Shown here one piece after another: positions 17,318-26,016 of a stretch of DNA of 50,066 bases (position 1 is its first letter; the number at the start of each line of letters is the position of its first letter). The notes below the pieces were generated by a model, which saw nothing but the letters and a program-made list of their open reading frames with translations, had not been told where the DNA came from and made no database searches. The DNA lies in assembly GCA_030550095.1 (NCBI GenBank), contig JAUQQA010000014.1, positions 1 to 50,066 on the forward strand, read 5' to 3'. This stretch comes from Chloroflexota bacterium (lineage in GTDB: Bacteria > Chloroflexota > Anaerolineae > J036 > Brachytrichaceae). The translations under genes were made by a program, and so were the position numbers.

Positions 17318-18226
17318 ATGGCAATTGCGCTCGACCCCCAAGCGCCTCTCATCGCGCAGCCCTCGCGCTGGACGTTGGTGCTGCGTTACTTGCGCCGCAA
17401 CCCAAGCTTGCCGCTGGGGCTTGTGCTGCTGATCTTCCTCGTCGGCTTTGGCGTGATCGGCTCGTTGCTGATTGATACGAGCACACGCGCGTATCCGCTG
17501 GCGGCGCCGCCCGTGCAGCCGCCGAGCGCCGAATATCCACTCGGCACCGACCGCGACGGGCGCGACTTGCTCGCAGTGATGGTGCGCGGCGTGTTGCTCA
17601 CCGGAGCTGTAGGCTTGATGGCGGGCACGGTCGGGATCGTAGTCGGCACAACAGTGGGCTTTGTGGCGGGCTACTTCGGTGGCTGGGTGGATGCTGTGAT
17701 CCGCTGGCTCACCGAAGTGTTGATGACCATTCCGCCTTTGGTGTTGCAGGTGATCATCGCCAGCACCATTGTGGACAAGAACAAAGTCACCATCTTCACC
17801 ATGGCGGGCGTTGCCTCGGTGCTCGCCTGGATGGGCACGGCGCGCATGGTGCGCGCGCAAGTGCTGAGTTTGCGTGAGCGCGCGTTCGTCAACATGGCGC
17901 GTCTCTCGGGGATGAGCAACCTTGAGATCATCTTCCGCGAGCTGATGCCAAACATGCTGCCGTATCTCGCGGCGAGTTTCGTCGGCGCGGTGATGGGCGC
18001 GATCGGCGCCTCGTTTGGCTTGGAAGCGCTCGGCTTGGGGCCCGTGCGCGAGCCCACCATCGGCATGACTATCCGCTGGGCGGTGTACCACTCCGCGATC
18101 TTCAACCAGTGGTGGTGGTGGGTGCTTTGGCCGGTGCTGGCGTTGATCCTCATTTTCGCTTCGCTTGCGCTGATCAACCGCGGATTGGACGAGCTGGCGA
18201 ACCCGCGTGTGCGGAGGACGGAATGA
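17318..18226 (+). CDS. ABC importer permease, DppC/OppC-like
   Basis: A 302-residue permease with an N-terminal OppC_N segment (RYLRRNPSLPLGLVLLIFLV), the conserved GTDRDGRDLLAVMVRGVL stretch and a coupling loop (RERAFVNMARLSGMSNLEII) before ELMPNMLPYL. The loop has RLSG where AxGAS-type sequence is usual. It forms the pore with the preceding permease. AGG within the upstream stop region is the likely ribosome binding site. The stop overlaps the next ATPase start by 4 bases (ATGA). Confidence 0.92.
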   Translation: MAIALDPQAPLIAQPSRWTLVLRYLRRNPSLPLGLVLLIFLVGFGVIGSLLIDTSTRAYPLAAPPVQPPSAEYPLGTDRDGRDLLAVMVRGVLLTGAVGLMAGTVGIVVGTTVGFVAGYFGGWVDAVIRWLTEVLMTIPPLVLQVIIASTIVDKNKVTIFTMAGVASVLAWMGTARMVRAQVLSLRERAFVNMARLSGMSNLEIIFRELMPNMLPYLAASFVGAVMGAIGASFGLEALGLGPVREPTIGMTIRWAVYHSAIFNQWWWWVLWPVLALILIFASLALINRGLDELANPRVRRTE

Positions 18227-19263
18227 CGCTGCAAGAATCCCCCGTGTTGCGCGTGCGCGACCTGCGCGTGACGTATTACACAGACGCCGGGCGCGTGACG
18301 GCAGTGAACGGCGTGAGCTTTGACCTCGCGGCTGGCGAGCGGTTGGGCTTGGTGGGCGAATCGGGGTGTGGCAAATCCACGCTCGCGCTCGCGCTGATGC
18401 GCATGATCAAGCCGCCCGGGCGCATCGAGTCGGGCAGTGCAGTGGTGCGCACCGAACACGGCGAGATGGACCTCCTCGCGCTCGACGAGGAATCCATGCG
18501 CAAGGCGCGCCTAAGCGTGATCAGCTACATCCCGCAGGGCGCGATGAACGCATTGAACCCCGTGTTGCGCGTAGGACAGCAGATGCTGGACGCATTGCAA
18601 GCGCACGCGCCTCATCTTTCGCGTGCAGAGATGCGCGCGCGCGCCGAAGCAGCGTTGGCGTCGGTCGAATTGCCCAAAGACGTGTTCGACCGTTATCCTC
18701 ACGAGCTGAGCGGCGGCATGAAACAGCGCGTGTGCATCGCGATCGGCATTCTGCTCAGCCCACGCGTGATCATCGCCGACGAGCCGACGAGCGCGCTCGA
18801 TGTCGTCGTGCAGCGCCAAGTGATGGAGACGTTGCAGCGCGTGCAAGAGCAGCTCGGCGCGGCGCTGATTCTGATCGGGCATGACATGGGCTTAATGGCG
18901 CAGGTGACCCACCGCGTCGCGGTGATGTATGCCGGGCAATTTGTCGAGGTCAGCCCTGTGCAAGCGATGTTCACGCAGCCGCTGCACCCCTACACCCAAG
19001 CGTTGATCCAAAGCCTGCCGCGGCTAGATAACCGCGGCGTGTTCCGCAGTTTGCCCGGCGTCGCGCCCTCGCTGTTGCGCTTGCCAAGCGGCTGTGTGTT
19101 TCACCCGCGCTGCGCTCAAGTGATGGAGGTGTGTCGTCGCGAGCCTCCGCCTGCGGTGCATACCGCTGATGCGCGTTTCGTGCTGTGTCATCTTTACGGA
19201 GACGACGAGAACGTTGCGCCGCGCGCGACGCTGACGACATCGCCGCAGGAGGTGCGACGGTGA
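18223..19263 (+). CDS. ABC importer ATPase, DppD/OppD-like
   Basis: A 346-residue ATP-binding subunit. Walker A is GESGCGKST, the signature is ELSGGMKQRV, and Walker B is VIIADEPTSALD. The C-terminal oligopeptide/dipeptide extension has the cysteine-bearing GCVFHPRCAQVMEVC stretch, which in some homologues binds an iron-sulfur cluster. The ATG at 18223 overlaps the permease stop and has GCGGAGGA upstream. It works as a heterodimer with the next ATPase. Confidence 0.93.
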   Translation: MTLQESPVLRVRDLRVTYYTDAGRVTAVNGVSFDLAAGERLGLVGESGCGKSTLALALMRMIKPPGRIESGSAVVRTEHGEMDLLALDEESMRKARLSVISYIPQGAMNALNPVLRVGQQMLDALQAHAPHLSRAEMRARAEAALASVELPKDVFDRYPHELSGGMKQRVCIAIGILLSPRVIIADEPTSALDVVVQRQVMETLQRVQEQLGAALILIGHDMGLMAQVTHRVAVMYAGQFVEVSPVQAMFTQPLHPYTQALIQSLPRLDNRGVFRSLPGVAPSLLRLPSGCVFHPRCAQVMEVCRREPPPAVHTADARFVLCHLYGDDENVAPRATLTTSPQEVRR

Positions 19264-20261
19264 CGCCACTGCTTGAGCTGCGCAACGTGAGCAAGGCCTA
19301 CATGCGCGGCGTGTTTGGGCGCGAGCGTTTCGTCGCGCTGCAAGGTGTGGACCTCGCCCTCGATGAAGCACGCCCGACCATCATCGCCATCGCTGGTGAG
19401 AGCGGCAGCGGCAAAAGCACGCTCGGCCTGCTCGTGCTTGGCTTGCTCCAACCCACCGAAGGCGTGGTGTTGTACCGCGGCAAGGCCGTGAGCACACTGC
19501 GTGGCGCTGATTACCAACGCTTTCGGCGCGAAGTGCAAGCGGTGTTCCAAGACCCGTTCGCAGTGTTCAACCCGTTCTACAAGGTGGATCACCTGCTTCA
19601 GGTGCCGATTGAGAAGTTCAAGCTTGCGCGTTCGCGCCACGAGGCACGGCGCATGATGGAAGACGCGCTCCAGGCAGTAGGTCTGCGCCCTGAAGAAGTG
19701 CTTGGTCGGTATCCACATCAGCTCTCGGGTGGACAACGCCAACGCATTGCAGTGGCGCGCGCGCTCGTGCTTAAGCCGCGCTTGCTGGTTGCTGACGAAC
19801 CCGTCTCGATGGTGGATGCCTCATTGCGCGCAGCGATCCTGGAGAGCTTGCGGCGCATGCGCGATGAGCACGGCATCTCCATCCTTTACATCACCCACGA
19901 TTTGACAACGGCGTATCACGTCGCGGATTCGATCCTCGTGCTTTACGCAGGGCGCGTGGTTGAAGCAGGCGAAGTGGAGCGCGTGATCCGTGCGCCGAAA
20001 CATCCCTACACCCAGCTTCTGATTGATTCCATCCCTTGGCCTGATGTGACACAGCCTTGGGGGAGCAAACCGCTGGCGAAGCGCGAGGGCGAACGTGCTT
20101 CAGTGGGATCGGGCTGTCGCTTTGCGCCGCGCTGTCCGTCGGCGATGCCTCATTGTTGGCAGCGTGTGCCGCCGCTGTATCGCCTCGCCCCTGAGCACGT
20201 CGTCGCTTGTTACCTCTACGAGTCGGAACAGGCAGCGCAGGCCGACATCGCTCGCGCTTAA
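19260..20261 (+). CDS. ABC importer ATPase, DppF/OppF-like
   Basis: A 333-residue ATP-binding subunit with Walker A GESGSGKST, signature QLSGGQRQRI and Walker B LLVADEPVSMVDASLR. This Walker B/D-loop form resembles, from memory, family-5 importers of thermophiles that carry oligosaccharides, unlike the DEPVSALD of E. coli OppF; this is suggestive only. The C-terminal GCRFAPRCPSAMPHC is the usual oligopeptide-type extension. GTG start at 19260 overlaps the previous stop by 4 bases and has AGGAGG 6 bases upstream. Last gene of the importer operon. Confidence 0.92.
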   Translation: MTPLLELRNVSKAYMRGVFGRERFVALQGVDLALDEARPTIIAIAGESGSGKSTLGLLVLGLLQPTEGVVLYRGKAVSTLRGADYQRFRREVQAVFQDPFAVFNPFYKVDHLLQVPIEKFKLARSRHEARRMMEDALQAVGLRPEEVLGRYPHQLSGGQRQRIAVARALVLKPRLLVADEPVSMVDASLRAAILESLRRMRDEHGISILYITHDLTTAYHVADSILVLYAGRVVEAGEVERVIRAPKHPYTQLLIDSIPWPDVTQPWGSKPLAKREGERASVGSGCRFAPRCPSAMPHCWQRVPPLYRLAPEHVVACYLYESEQAAQADIARA

Positions 20262-20291
20262 GCCGAGAGGCTGCGTGCTGCTGAAATCCGT

Positions 20292-20297
20292 TATAAT
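20292..20297 (+). promoter_or_regulatory. -10 box TATAAT of tRNA-Ala
   Basis: A perfect TATAAT lies 12 bases before the first base of the tRNA. The -35 region is poor. No second promoter is evident before the leuS T-box, so this may drive both. Confidence 0.65.
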
Positions 20298-20309
20298 TCG
20301 TTTAGCTAA

Positions 20310-20382
20310 GGGCCAGTGGCGCAGTTGGGAGCGCGTCTCAATGGCATTGAGAAGGTCAGGGGTTCGAGTCCCCTCTGGTCCA
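20310..20382 (+). tRNA. tRNA-Ala(GGC)
   Basis: A complete 73-base cloverleaf. The acceptor stem pairs GGGCCAG with CTGGTCC and contains the G3-U70 wobble that identifies alanine tRNAs. The D stem is GCGC/GCGC, the anticodon stem TCTCA/TGAGA with loop ATGGCAT and anticodon GGC at 20343-20345, and the T arm AGGGG-TTCGAGT-CCCCT. CCA is not encoded. A T-box leader follows within about 20 bases. Confidence 0.97.
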
Positions 20383-20399
20383 CTGTAACCGAACAGCGC

Positions 20400-20628
20400 A
20401 AACGCGACGACCGGGAGTAGTAAGCCATCCCCACAGCGAGTCAGGAAGACGGTGTGAGCCTGGCAGTGCGCCCTTGGGGAGCGCGTGAGGCTGAACTCGC
20501 CCGCGAGCGTGAACAACACGGGTGCGCCCGTTATCGCGCTTCAAGGCTGCTGACGCCTGAAGGCGACGCAGCGAATCAGGGTGGTACCACGGGGCCCACT
20601 CGTCCCTGAGCGGATGGGTGGGCTTTTT
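20400..20628 (+). promoter_or_regulatory. T-box riboswitch, leucine, upstream of leuS
   Basis: The leader senses uncharged tRNA-Leu and controls leuS by antitermination. The T-box AGGGTGGTACCACGG is at 20578-20592. Stem I has base pairs ACGC (20402-20405) with GCGT (20507-20510) and CGGG (20412-20415) with CCCG (20500-20503), a loop-E AGTA at 20416-20419 opposite GAA at 20493-20495, and specifier CTC (20496-20498), a leucine codon. The distal stem I region carries GAGTCAGG and GGTGTGAGCCTGGC. A terminator follows. Confidence 0.92.
20594..20628 (+). terminator. T-box-controlled intrinsic terminator
   Basis: GCCCACTCGTCC pairs with GGATGGGTGGGC (12 pairs, two G-U) around the loop CTGAGC, followed by TTTTT. 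Its 5' arm adjoins the T-box, as expected for a switch between antiterminator and terminator. Confidence 0.92.
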
Positions 20629-20651
20629 GATTGGACAGGTGATCGCAGCGT

Positions 20652-23333
20652 ATGGATCGCTACAACCCGCAAGAGATCGAACCGAAGTGGCAGGCGCGCT
20701 GGGAGGCAGACCAGCTTTACCGCACTGCGCCCGCGTGCGACAAGCCCAAGTATTACGTGCTTGACTTCTATCCTTACCCCTCTGGCGAAGGCATGTCGGT
20801 GGGACACGCGCGCAACTACGTGCCCACGGACGTGGTGGCGCGCTACTACCGCATGAAGGGCTACAACGTCCTTCACCCAATGGGCTTTGACGCCTTCGGT
20901 TTGCCCACCGAGAACGCCGCCATCAAGCTCAAGGTGGACCCGCACGAGTTGAACGAGCGCTATTCCGCCAACTACGTGCGCCAGTTCAAGATGATGGGCT
21001 TGAGCTACGATTGGTCGCGGCTGATCAACAGCGCCCATCCCGAATACTACAAGTGGACGCAGTGGATCTTCTTGCAGCTTTTCAACTCATGGTACGACCC
21101 GCGCAAAGATAAAGCATGCCCCATCGCTGAATTGGAAGCCGAGTTGGCAGAGCGCGGGTCTAAAGACATCTTCGACTACATTGACGAGCACCCCGAGCAT
21201 GTCGGCGTCGTCACCAAAGGCACGCCGGTGATCACCGCGGAACAATGGCGCGCGATGAGCCGCCGCGAGCAAAACGATTACCTCAACAACTTCCGCCTCG
21301 CCTTCCAAGCCGAGAGCGTGGTGAACTGGGACCCAGTGGACAAGGTGGTGGTCGCTGACGAAGAGGTGATCGACGGGCGCGCTTGGCGCAGCGGCGCGTT
21401 GGTGATCAAGCGCACGCTCAAGCAGTGGTTCTTCCGCATCACGGCATACGCTGAGCGCCTGATCAACGACCTCGACACGGTGGATTGGCCCGAGCGCATC
21501 GTCACCATGCAGCGCAACTGGATCGGCAAGTCGGAAGGCGCCGAGGTGATCTTCCGCGTCGCCGATACGGGGCAGCCTATCCCAATCTTCACCACGCGCC
21601 CCGACACGCTGTGGGGGGCGACCTTCATGGTGCTCTCGCCCGAGCACCCGCTCGTGCCCGAGATCACCACGCCTGAGCAGCGCGACGCTGTGGAGCGCTA
21701 CATCGCCTTCGCCAAAGGCGAGACGGAAGAACAGCGCACCGCCGAGAGCAAGGAGAAAACCGGCGTCTTCACCGGCGCTTACGCCATCAACCCCGTGAAT
21801 GGCGAACGCATCCCGATCTGGATTGCCGACTACGTGCTGATGAGCTACGGCACGGGCGCGATCATGGCGGTGCCCGCCCATGACCAGCGCGATTTTGAGT
21901 TCGCGCGCAAGTTCGGCTTGCCTATTCGCGTCGTGATCCAACCGCCCGACCGCACGCTTGAGCCTGAGACGATGGACCGCGCGTATGAGGACAAGGCTGG
22001 CACGATGGTGAACAGTGGCCCGCTCACCGGCACAAGCAGCGGCGAGGATGGCAAAGCGGCGATCCGCGCCGCGATCGCCTACTGCCAACAACACGGCATC
22101 GGCAAGCGTCGCGTGAACTACAAGATTCGCCCATGGCTGATCAGCCGGCAACGCTACTGGGGCACGCCCATCCCCATCGTGCACACCGAGGACGGCCCAG
22201 TGCCGCTGCGCGAGGACGAGCTACCGCTGCTGCTGCCGCGCGTCTCGTCCTACGAGCCAGGGCCGAACGGCGAATCGCCGCTGGAGAGCATCCCTGAGTT
22301 CGTCAACGCACCAAACGGGCGCCGAGAGACCGACACCATGGCGACCTGGGCGTGCTCCTCGTGGTACTACATCCGCTTTGCCGATCCGCACAACGACAAG
22401 GCCATCGGCGACCCGAAAGAGATTGACTACTGGCTTCCTGTGGACCTCTACGTGGGTGGCGCGGAGCACGCTGTGTTGCACTTGCTGTACTCGCGCATGT
22501 GGACCAAGGTGCTCTACGACCTTGGCGTGGTGAAGTTCAACGAGCCGTTCAAAGCGCTGCGCAATCAAGGCTTGATCTTGGCGCCCGAGAAGAAAGTGGA
22601 TCCGCGCACGGGGCGCGAATACTACGAGAAGATGAGCAAGTCCAAAGGCAACGTGATCACCCCCGACGAAGTGATCGCGGAGCACGGCGCCGATGCGCTG
22701 CGCGGCTATGAGCTGTTCATCAGTGACTTCGAGCAGACGGTGCCCTGGAACACGCAAGGCGTGCCGGGCGTGCGCCGTTGGCTCGACCGCATCTGGCGCA
22801 TCGTGCTTTACCCCGAGGTGGACAAGGGCGCACCGACGCAAATGACAGCGCGCGAGCTGCGCCGCATTGCGCACCAAACCATTTTGCGCTACGAGCGCGA
22901 CCTGCACGCCTTCTCGTTCAACACCATCGTCGCAGCGATGATGGAGTTCACCAACGCGCTCTACAAGGCGCGCGACGCTGGTTTGCACGGCACGCCAGAG
23001 TGGGACGAGGCAATTGACATCCTGCTGCGCTTGCTTGCGCCCATCGCGCCGCACATCGCCGAAGAGCTGTGGCACCGCCTCGGCAAGCCATATAGCGTCA
23101 CGCTACAACCGTGGCCTCAAGCCGATCTCGAGGCAGCAAAGGAAGAGGCGATCACCATCGTGGTGCAGGTGAACGGCAAAGTGCGCGACCGCCTGGTCGT
23201 GCCTGCGGATGCGGACGAGGCGACGATCAAGGCGCGCGCGTTAGAGTCGCCGACTGTGCGAAAGTTCCTCAACGGCGGGCAGCCCAAGCAAGTGCACTAC
23301 GTGAAAGGGCGCCTGATCAACTTCGTGGTCTGA
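20652..23333 (+). CDS. leuS: Leucyl-tRNA synthetase
   Basis: An 893-residue class Ia aminoacyl-tRNA synthetase that charges tRNA-Leu. The HIGH-type motif is in YPYPSGEGMSVGHARNYV (about 37-54). The editing CP1 domain is present, with the TRPDTLWGATFMVLSPEHP stretch that recognises misacylated tRNA. The KMSKS loop is EKMSKSKGNVITPDE. The anticodon-binding domain and a C-terminal domain (VVQVNGKVRDRLVV) complete it. Length is close to other bacterial enzymes (~860). The ATG lies 24 bases after the T-box terminator; ribosome binding is weak (GGACAGGTG). A short inverted repeat follows the stop. Confidence 0.97.
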   Translation: MDRYNPQEIEPKWQARWEADQLYRTAPACDKPKYYVLDFYPYPSGEGMSVGHARNYVPTDVVARYYRMKGYNVLHPMGFDAFGLPTENAAIKLKVDPHELNERYSANYVRQFKMMGLSYDWSRLINSAHPEYYKWTQWIFLQLFNSWYDPRKDKACPIAELEAELAERGSKDIFDYIDEHPEHVGVVTKGTPVITAEQWRAMSRREQNDYLNNFRLAFQAESVVNWDPVDKVVVADEEVIDGRAWRSGALVIKRTLKQWFFRITAYAERLINDLDTVDWPERIVTMQRNWIGKSEGAEVIFRVADTGQPIPIFTTRPDTLWGATFMVLSPEHPLVPEITTPEQRDAVERYIAFAKGETEEQRTAESKEKTGVFTGAYAINPVNGERIPIWIADYVLMSYGTGAIMAVPAHDQRDFEFARKFGLPIRVVIQPPDRTLEPETMDRAYEDKAGTMVNSGPLTGTSSGEDGKAAIRAAIAYCQQHGIGKRRVNYKIRPWLISRQRYWGTPIPIVHTEDGPVPLREDELPLLLPRVSSYEPGPNGESPLESIPEFVNAPNGRRETDTMATWACSSWYYIRFADPHNDKAIGDPKEIDYWLPVDLYVGGAEHAVLHLLYSRMWTKVLYDLGVVKFNEPFKALRNQGLILAPEKKVDPRTGREYYEKMSKSKGNVITPDEVIAEHGADALRGYELFISDFEQTVPWNTQGVPGVRRWLDRIWRIVLYPEVDKGAPTQMTARELRRIAHQTILRYERDLHAFSFNTIVAAMMEFTNALYKARDAGLHGTPEWDEAIDILLRLLAPIAPHIAEELWHRLGKPYSVTLQPWPQADLEAAKEEAITIVVQVNGKVRDRLVVPADADEATIKARALESPTVRKFLNGGQPKQVHYVKGRLINFVV

Positions 23334-23339
23334 ACGTTT

Positions 23340-23373
23340 GGGGCAGGGTGAGCAGCCCTGCCCCGAATCGTTT
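23340..23373. terminator. Bidirectional hairpin between leuS and the SdhB-like gene
   Basis: GGGGCAGGG (23340-23348) pairs perfectly with CCCTGCCCC (23356-23364). A short TTTT run at 23371-23374 follows on the plus strand. It serves both convergent genes, whose stops are 39 bases apart. Confidence 0.75.
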
Positions 23374-24059
23374 TAGGGCTGTTGCAGCAGGCGCGCGCGT
23401 AGGCGGATGATGCCGCCTGCCGGATCCACGCCCATTGGGCACACGGCGGTGCATTCGTACGACGAGCGGCATCCCCAAATGCCATCAGGTGCATCCACCA
23501 ACGCGCGCACCGCATCGAGGTTTGCGCCGCGCGGCTCTTCCATGAGGCGTTCGGCAGCGGCAAGCGCTGCAGGGCCGAGGAACTTGCCGTTGCGCATGGC
23601 AGGACACGCCGAGACGCACAACCCGCACTCAATGCAGTTCTCAAAGCGCAACAACGGCATGGGCACACCTTGGGGCCGCGTCTCGTCTTCGCGGATGAGC
23701 GGCATGCCCACCGCTTGCATGCGCTCGTAGAGCGGCGTGAAGTCCACTACCAAGTCGCCGATGCGCGGTAGATGGTCAAGCGGCTCGAGCGTGATCGGCC
23801 GGCTGAGGTCGAACTCGCTCAGTGGCGTGATGCATGGCAGACGCTCGCGCCCGTTGATGCGCAAACCACAGGTGCCGCACGAGGCATGATGACATGCATG
23901 GCGCCAGATCAACCACGAGTCAGGTTGGGCGAAGACCCGCTCGATGGCGTCAATCACGTAGCTCCCTTCGGGCACGGAGACGGTGTGCGTCGTGAATCCG
24001 CCCGCGCTGCGGCTGATGCGCAGCGTGACGGTGATCATCGGGTCGCCGGAGTGCGTCAT
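23373..24059 (-). CDS. SdhB/FrdB-like iron-sulfur protein, orphan
   Basis: A 228-residue homologue of the succinate dehydrogenase/fumarate reductase iron-sulfur subunit. Cys56, 61, 64 and 76 form the plant-type [2Fe-2S] site (HACHHASCGTCGLRINGR). C-terminal cysteines CIECGLC (142-148), Cys152, Cys197, Cys203 and Cys207 fit the two further clusters of the family. No flavoprotein or membrane-anchor gene is next to it. It is the last gene of a minus-strand group after a DegV protein. The start may be the ATG at 24059, which has TACAAT 9 bases upstream, or the ATG at 24038. It could serve a complex encoded elsewhere. Confidence 0.85.
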   Translation of the reverse strand: MTHSGDPMITVTLRISRSAGGFTTHTVSVPEGSYVIDAIERVFAQPDSWLIWRHACHHASCGTCGLRINGRERLPCITPLSEFDLSRPITLEPLDHLPRIGDLVVDFTPLYERMQAVGMPLIREDETRPQGVPMPLLRFENCIECGLCVSACPAMRNGKFLGPAALAAAERLMEEPRGANLDAVRALVDAPDGIWGCRSSYECTAVCPMGVDPAGGIIRLRARLLQQP

Positions 24060-24068
24060 ACACGAGAG

Positions 24069-24074
24069 ATTGTA
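24069..24074 (-). promoter_or_regulatory. Putative -10 box TACAAT of the SdhB-like gene
   Basis: TACAAT on the minus strand, 9 bases before the ATG at 24059 and after the DegV gene's coding end region. It would give the iron-sulfur gene its own transcript. Confidence 0.35.
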
Positions 24075-24096
24075 GGCAAAGCTGCGTTTTGTGCGT

Positions 24097-24936
24097 TTAA
24101 GCCTCAAGCAGCAGCGCTGCGCCCAAGCCGCGCGGTCCTAGGTGCGCGCCGATGGTTGGGGTGACGAGCTGCACCCACTGTGCAGCGGTGGGCACTTGCG
24201 CGTGCCATTCCGCTTGGAGTAATGCTAAGTCTGCATCCGAGCGCGGACCCGTGTAAAGCACGGCAAGGCGCCTGACGCGCGGGTGTTGTTTCACCAACGC
24301 CACAAGGTGCTCTACCCCGCGCGAGCGCAAGCGCACGCGCTCCAGTAGGCGCACCTCGCCATCTTCGACCGCGATGAGCGGTTTGATCTGGAGCATCTCA
24401 CCAATGCTAGCGGTGAGCGCGCTGACGCGCCCGCTTTTCTGCAAGTACTTCAGCGTGTCGAGCAAGGCATACACGCGCACGCGCGGGCGCAGTTGCTCGA
24501 GCCGCGCGAGGATCGCATCTGCGCTTGCGCCCTGCGCTGCCATTTCTGCTGCCTCGACGACCAGCCAGCCCGTGCCCATCGAGATGGTTTGCGAATCGAA
24601 GACGTGCACGCGCACCGCGTCGCGCACCATCTCGGCTGCGATGCGCGCGCTGCTGTACATCGCGCTCAGCCGCTGAGAGAGGTGGATCGAGATCACCTCC
24701 GGCGCGCCCGCGTTGCGGTAGAGCGCGGCGAAGGCCTCGGGCGAGGCGGCGGCGGTTTTCGGGAACGTGCGAAAGCGCGGCAGGTCTTCGTAAAACTGTG
24801 TGCGGTTGAGCGTCGCACCGTCGAGAAACGTTTGCCCGTCCACCTCGATGATCGCAGGCGCGATGCCAATGCCGTATTGCTGCACGACTTCGCTTGGCAC
24901 GTCGCAGGTGGAGTCGGAAACGATAGCGCAGCGCAT
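24097..24936 (-). CDS. DegV family fatty-acid-binding protein
   Basis: A 279-residue DegV protein. Characterised homologues (FakB) bind fatty acids for phosphorylation by FakA. The N-terminal signature is IVSDSTCDVP, followed by FPKTAAASPEAF and IHLSQRLSAMYSSA, which line the ligand pocket. No FakA-like kinase gene is in the window. The start is the ATG giving MRCAIVSDST; the open frame extends 14 codons further to the PfkB stop, but without family similarity. It is 42 bases after the PfkB-type gene on the same strand. Confidence 0.88.
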   Translation of the reverse strand: MRCAIVSDSTCDVPSEVVQQYGIGIAPAIIEVDGQTFLDGATLNRTQFYEDLPRFRTFPKTAAASPEAFAALYRNAGAPEVISIHLSQRLSAMYSSARIAAEMVRDAVRVHVFDSQTISMGTGWLVVEAAEMAAQGASADAILARLEQLRPRVRVYALLDTLKYLQKSGRVSALTASIGEMLQIKPLIAVEDGEVRLLERVRLRSRGVEHLVALVKQHPRVRRLAVLYTGPRSDADLALLQAEWHAQVPTAAQWVQLVTPTIGAHLGPRGLGAALLLEA

Positions 24937-24978
24937 GGCGAAGACGAATATCAACGTCGCACCAAGAGCATAGCGCAA

Positions 24979-26001
24979 TCAGCGCACAATGCGGCAACGT
25001 GCCATCAGCGCGCGCAGGCGTTGCTGCTTTTCGCGTTCGTCGGCACGCAAGATCGCCAGCGGGCCGTAGCCCTCTACGGCAAACGAGGCGGAAACGGCAC
25101 CGCGCAGCGCGGCATGGAGCGCATCGTCGGTTTGGGCGAGCGCAGCAGCGAACCCGCCGCAGAAGGCATCGCCGGCGCCGGTCACATCCACCACGCGCGC
25201 TGGTGCAGGCGGCAAGTGCCAAGCGTGACCGCGCCGATGGTCATACACGAGCACGCCTTCGCTGCCAAGCTTGATCGCCACGAAACGGGGACCGCGTGTT
25301 GCAAACCAACGCGCACATTCCAGCGCATCACCTGGGGGCGCATCGGCGAAGAACGTGCGGACCTCTTGCCAGCTCGGCAGAAACGCATCTACAAGGCTCA
25401 GCACTGCTTCGATGAAGGGTTGCAGCGCGGGGCGCATGGCGCGCTCGCCGGGATCAACGCAGATGAGCGGCACACCAGCCGCGCGCGCGGCCTCGGGGAG
25501 GTAGCGCTGCGTGCGGATGCTGATCGGCGCGATGTGCAGCACGCGCGGTGGGGCGTTGCTCAGCGCTAAGTAGCGCTGCAGATCGTCTGGCTGCACAGCT
25601 AGCGGCTCGTAGGCGTGGGGGTCGTCTTGCCCGGGGGTGGAGTGCACGTAGTCGCGCAAGGCGTCGGGCAAGGGGAGTCCCCACCGCGCGAAATGGGCAG
25701 CTGGGTTAGTGTCGTCGCGCGTGTCCTCATCGAGGTAGGCGTAAAACGTGCGATGATCGCATGCGAAGGGCAGTGGGCGCACGCCGCGCATGTCGAAGCC
25801 CTGCATGCTGAGGGTCTCTAGCCAATCGCGCGGATAGTTGGCGCCAGCGCGCGCGAGCACGCCCACCGAAGATGACCAAAGCCTTGCACCACAAGCGGCG
25901 TAAAGGGCGTTGCCGCCCATCTCACCGAGATGCGGCTCGCCGTGCGCGGTGATCAGGTAATCCACGCGCAAGCCGCCGCAACACAACACCTCAGCTGCCA
26001 C
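24979..26001 (-). CDS. PfkB-family carbohydrate kinase
   Basis: A 340-residue ribokinase-fold kinase that probably phosphorylates a sugar or nucleoside with ATP. The second signature DVTGAGDAFCGGF contains the catalytic Asp. The N-terminal GEMGGNALYAACGARLWS stretch is the GG substrate motif. The middle has an unusual HSTPGQDDPHAYEPL insertion. The start is a GTG at 26001; an internal GTG soon after is an alternative. It begins 15 bases after the BtpA-type gene, so the two are probably one operon. Substrate is unknown. Confidence 0.87.
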   Translation of the reverse strand: MAAEVLCCGGLRVDYLITAHGEPHLGEMGGNALYAACGARLWSSSVGVLARAGANYPRDWLETLSMQGFDMRGVRPLPFACDHRTFYAYLDEDTRDDTNPAAHFARWGLPLPDALRDYVHSTPGQDDPHAYEPLAVQPDDLQRYLALSNAPPRVLHIAPISIRTQRYLPEAARAAGVPLICVDPGERAMRPALQPFIEAVLSLVDAFLPSWQEVRTFFADAPPGDALECARWFATRGPRFVAIKLGSEGVLVYDHRRGHAWHLPPAPARVVDVTGAGDAFCGGFAAALAQTDDALHAALRGAVSASFAVEGYGPLAILRADEREKQQRLRALMARCRIVR

Positions 26002-26016
26002 AGCTACGCTGCTGCG

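Noticed and set aside
20261-20272. AGCC-GAGA-GGCT mini-hairpin as terminator of the importer operon
   Set aside because: Only four base pairs and no T-run; too weak to call.
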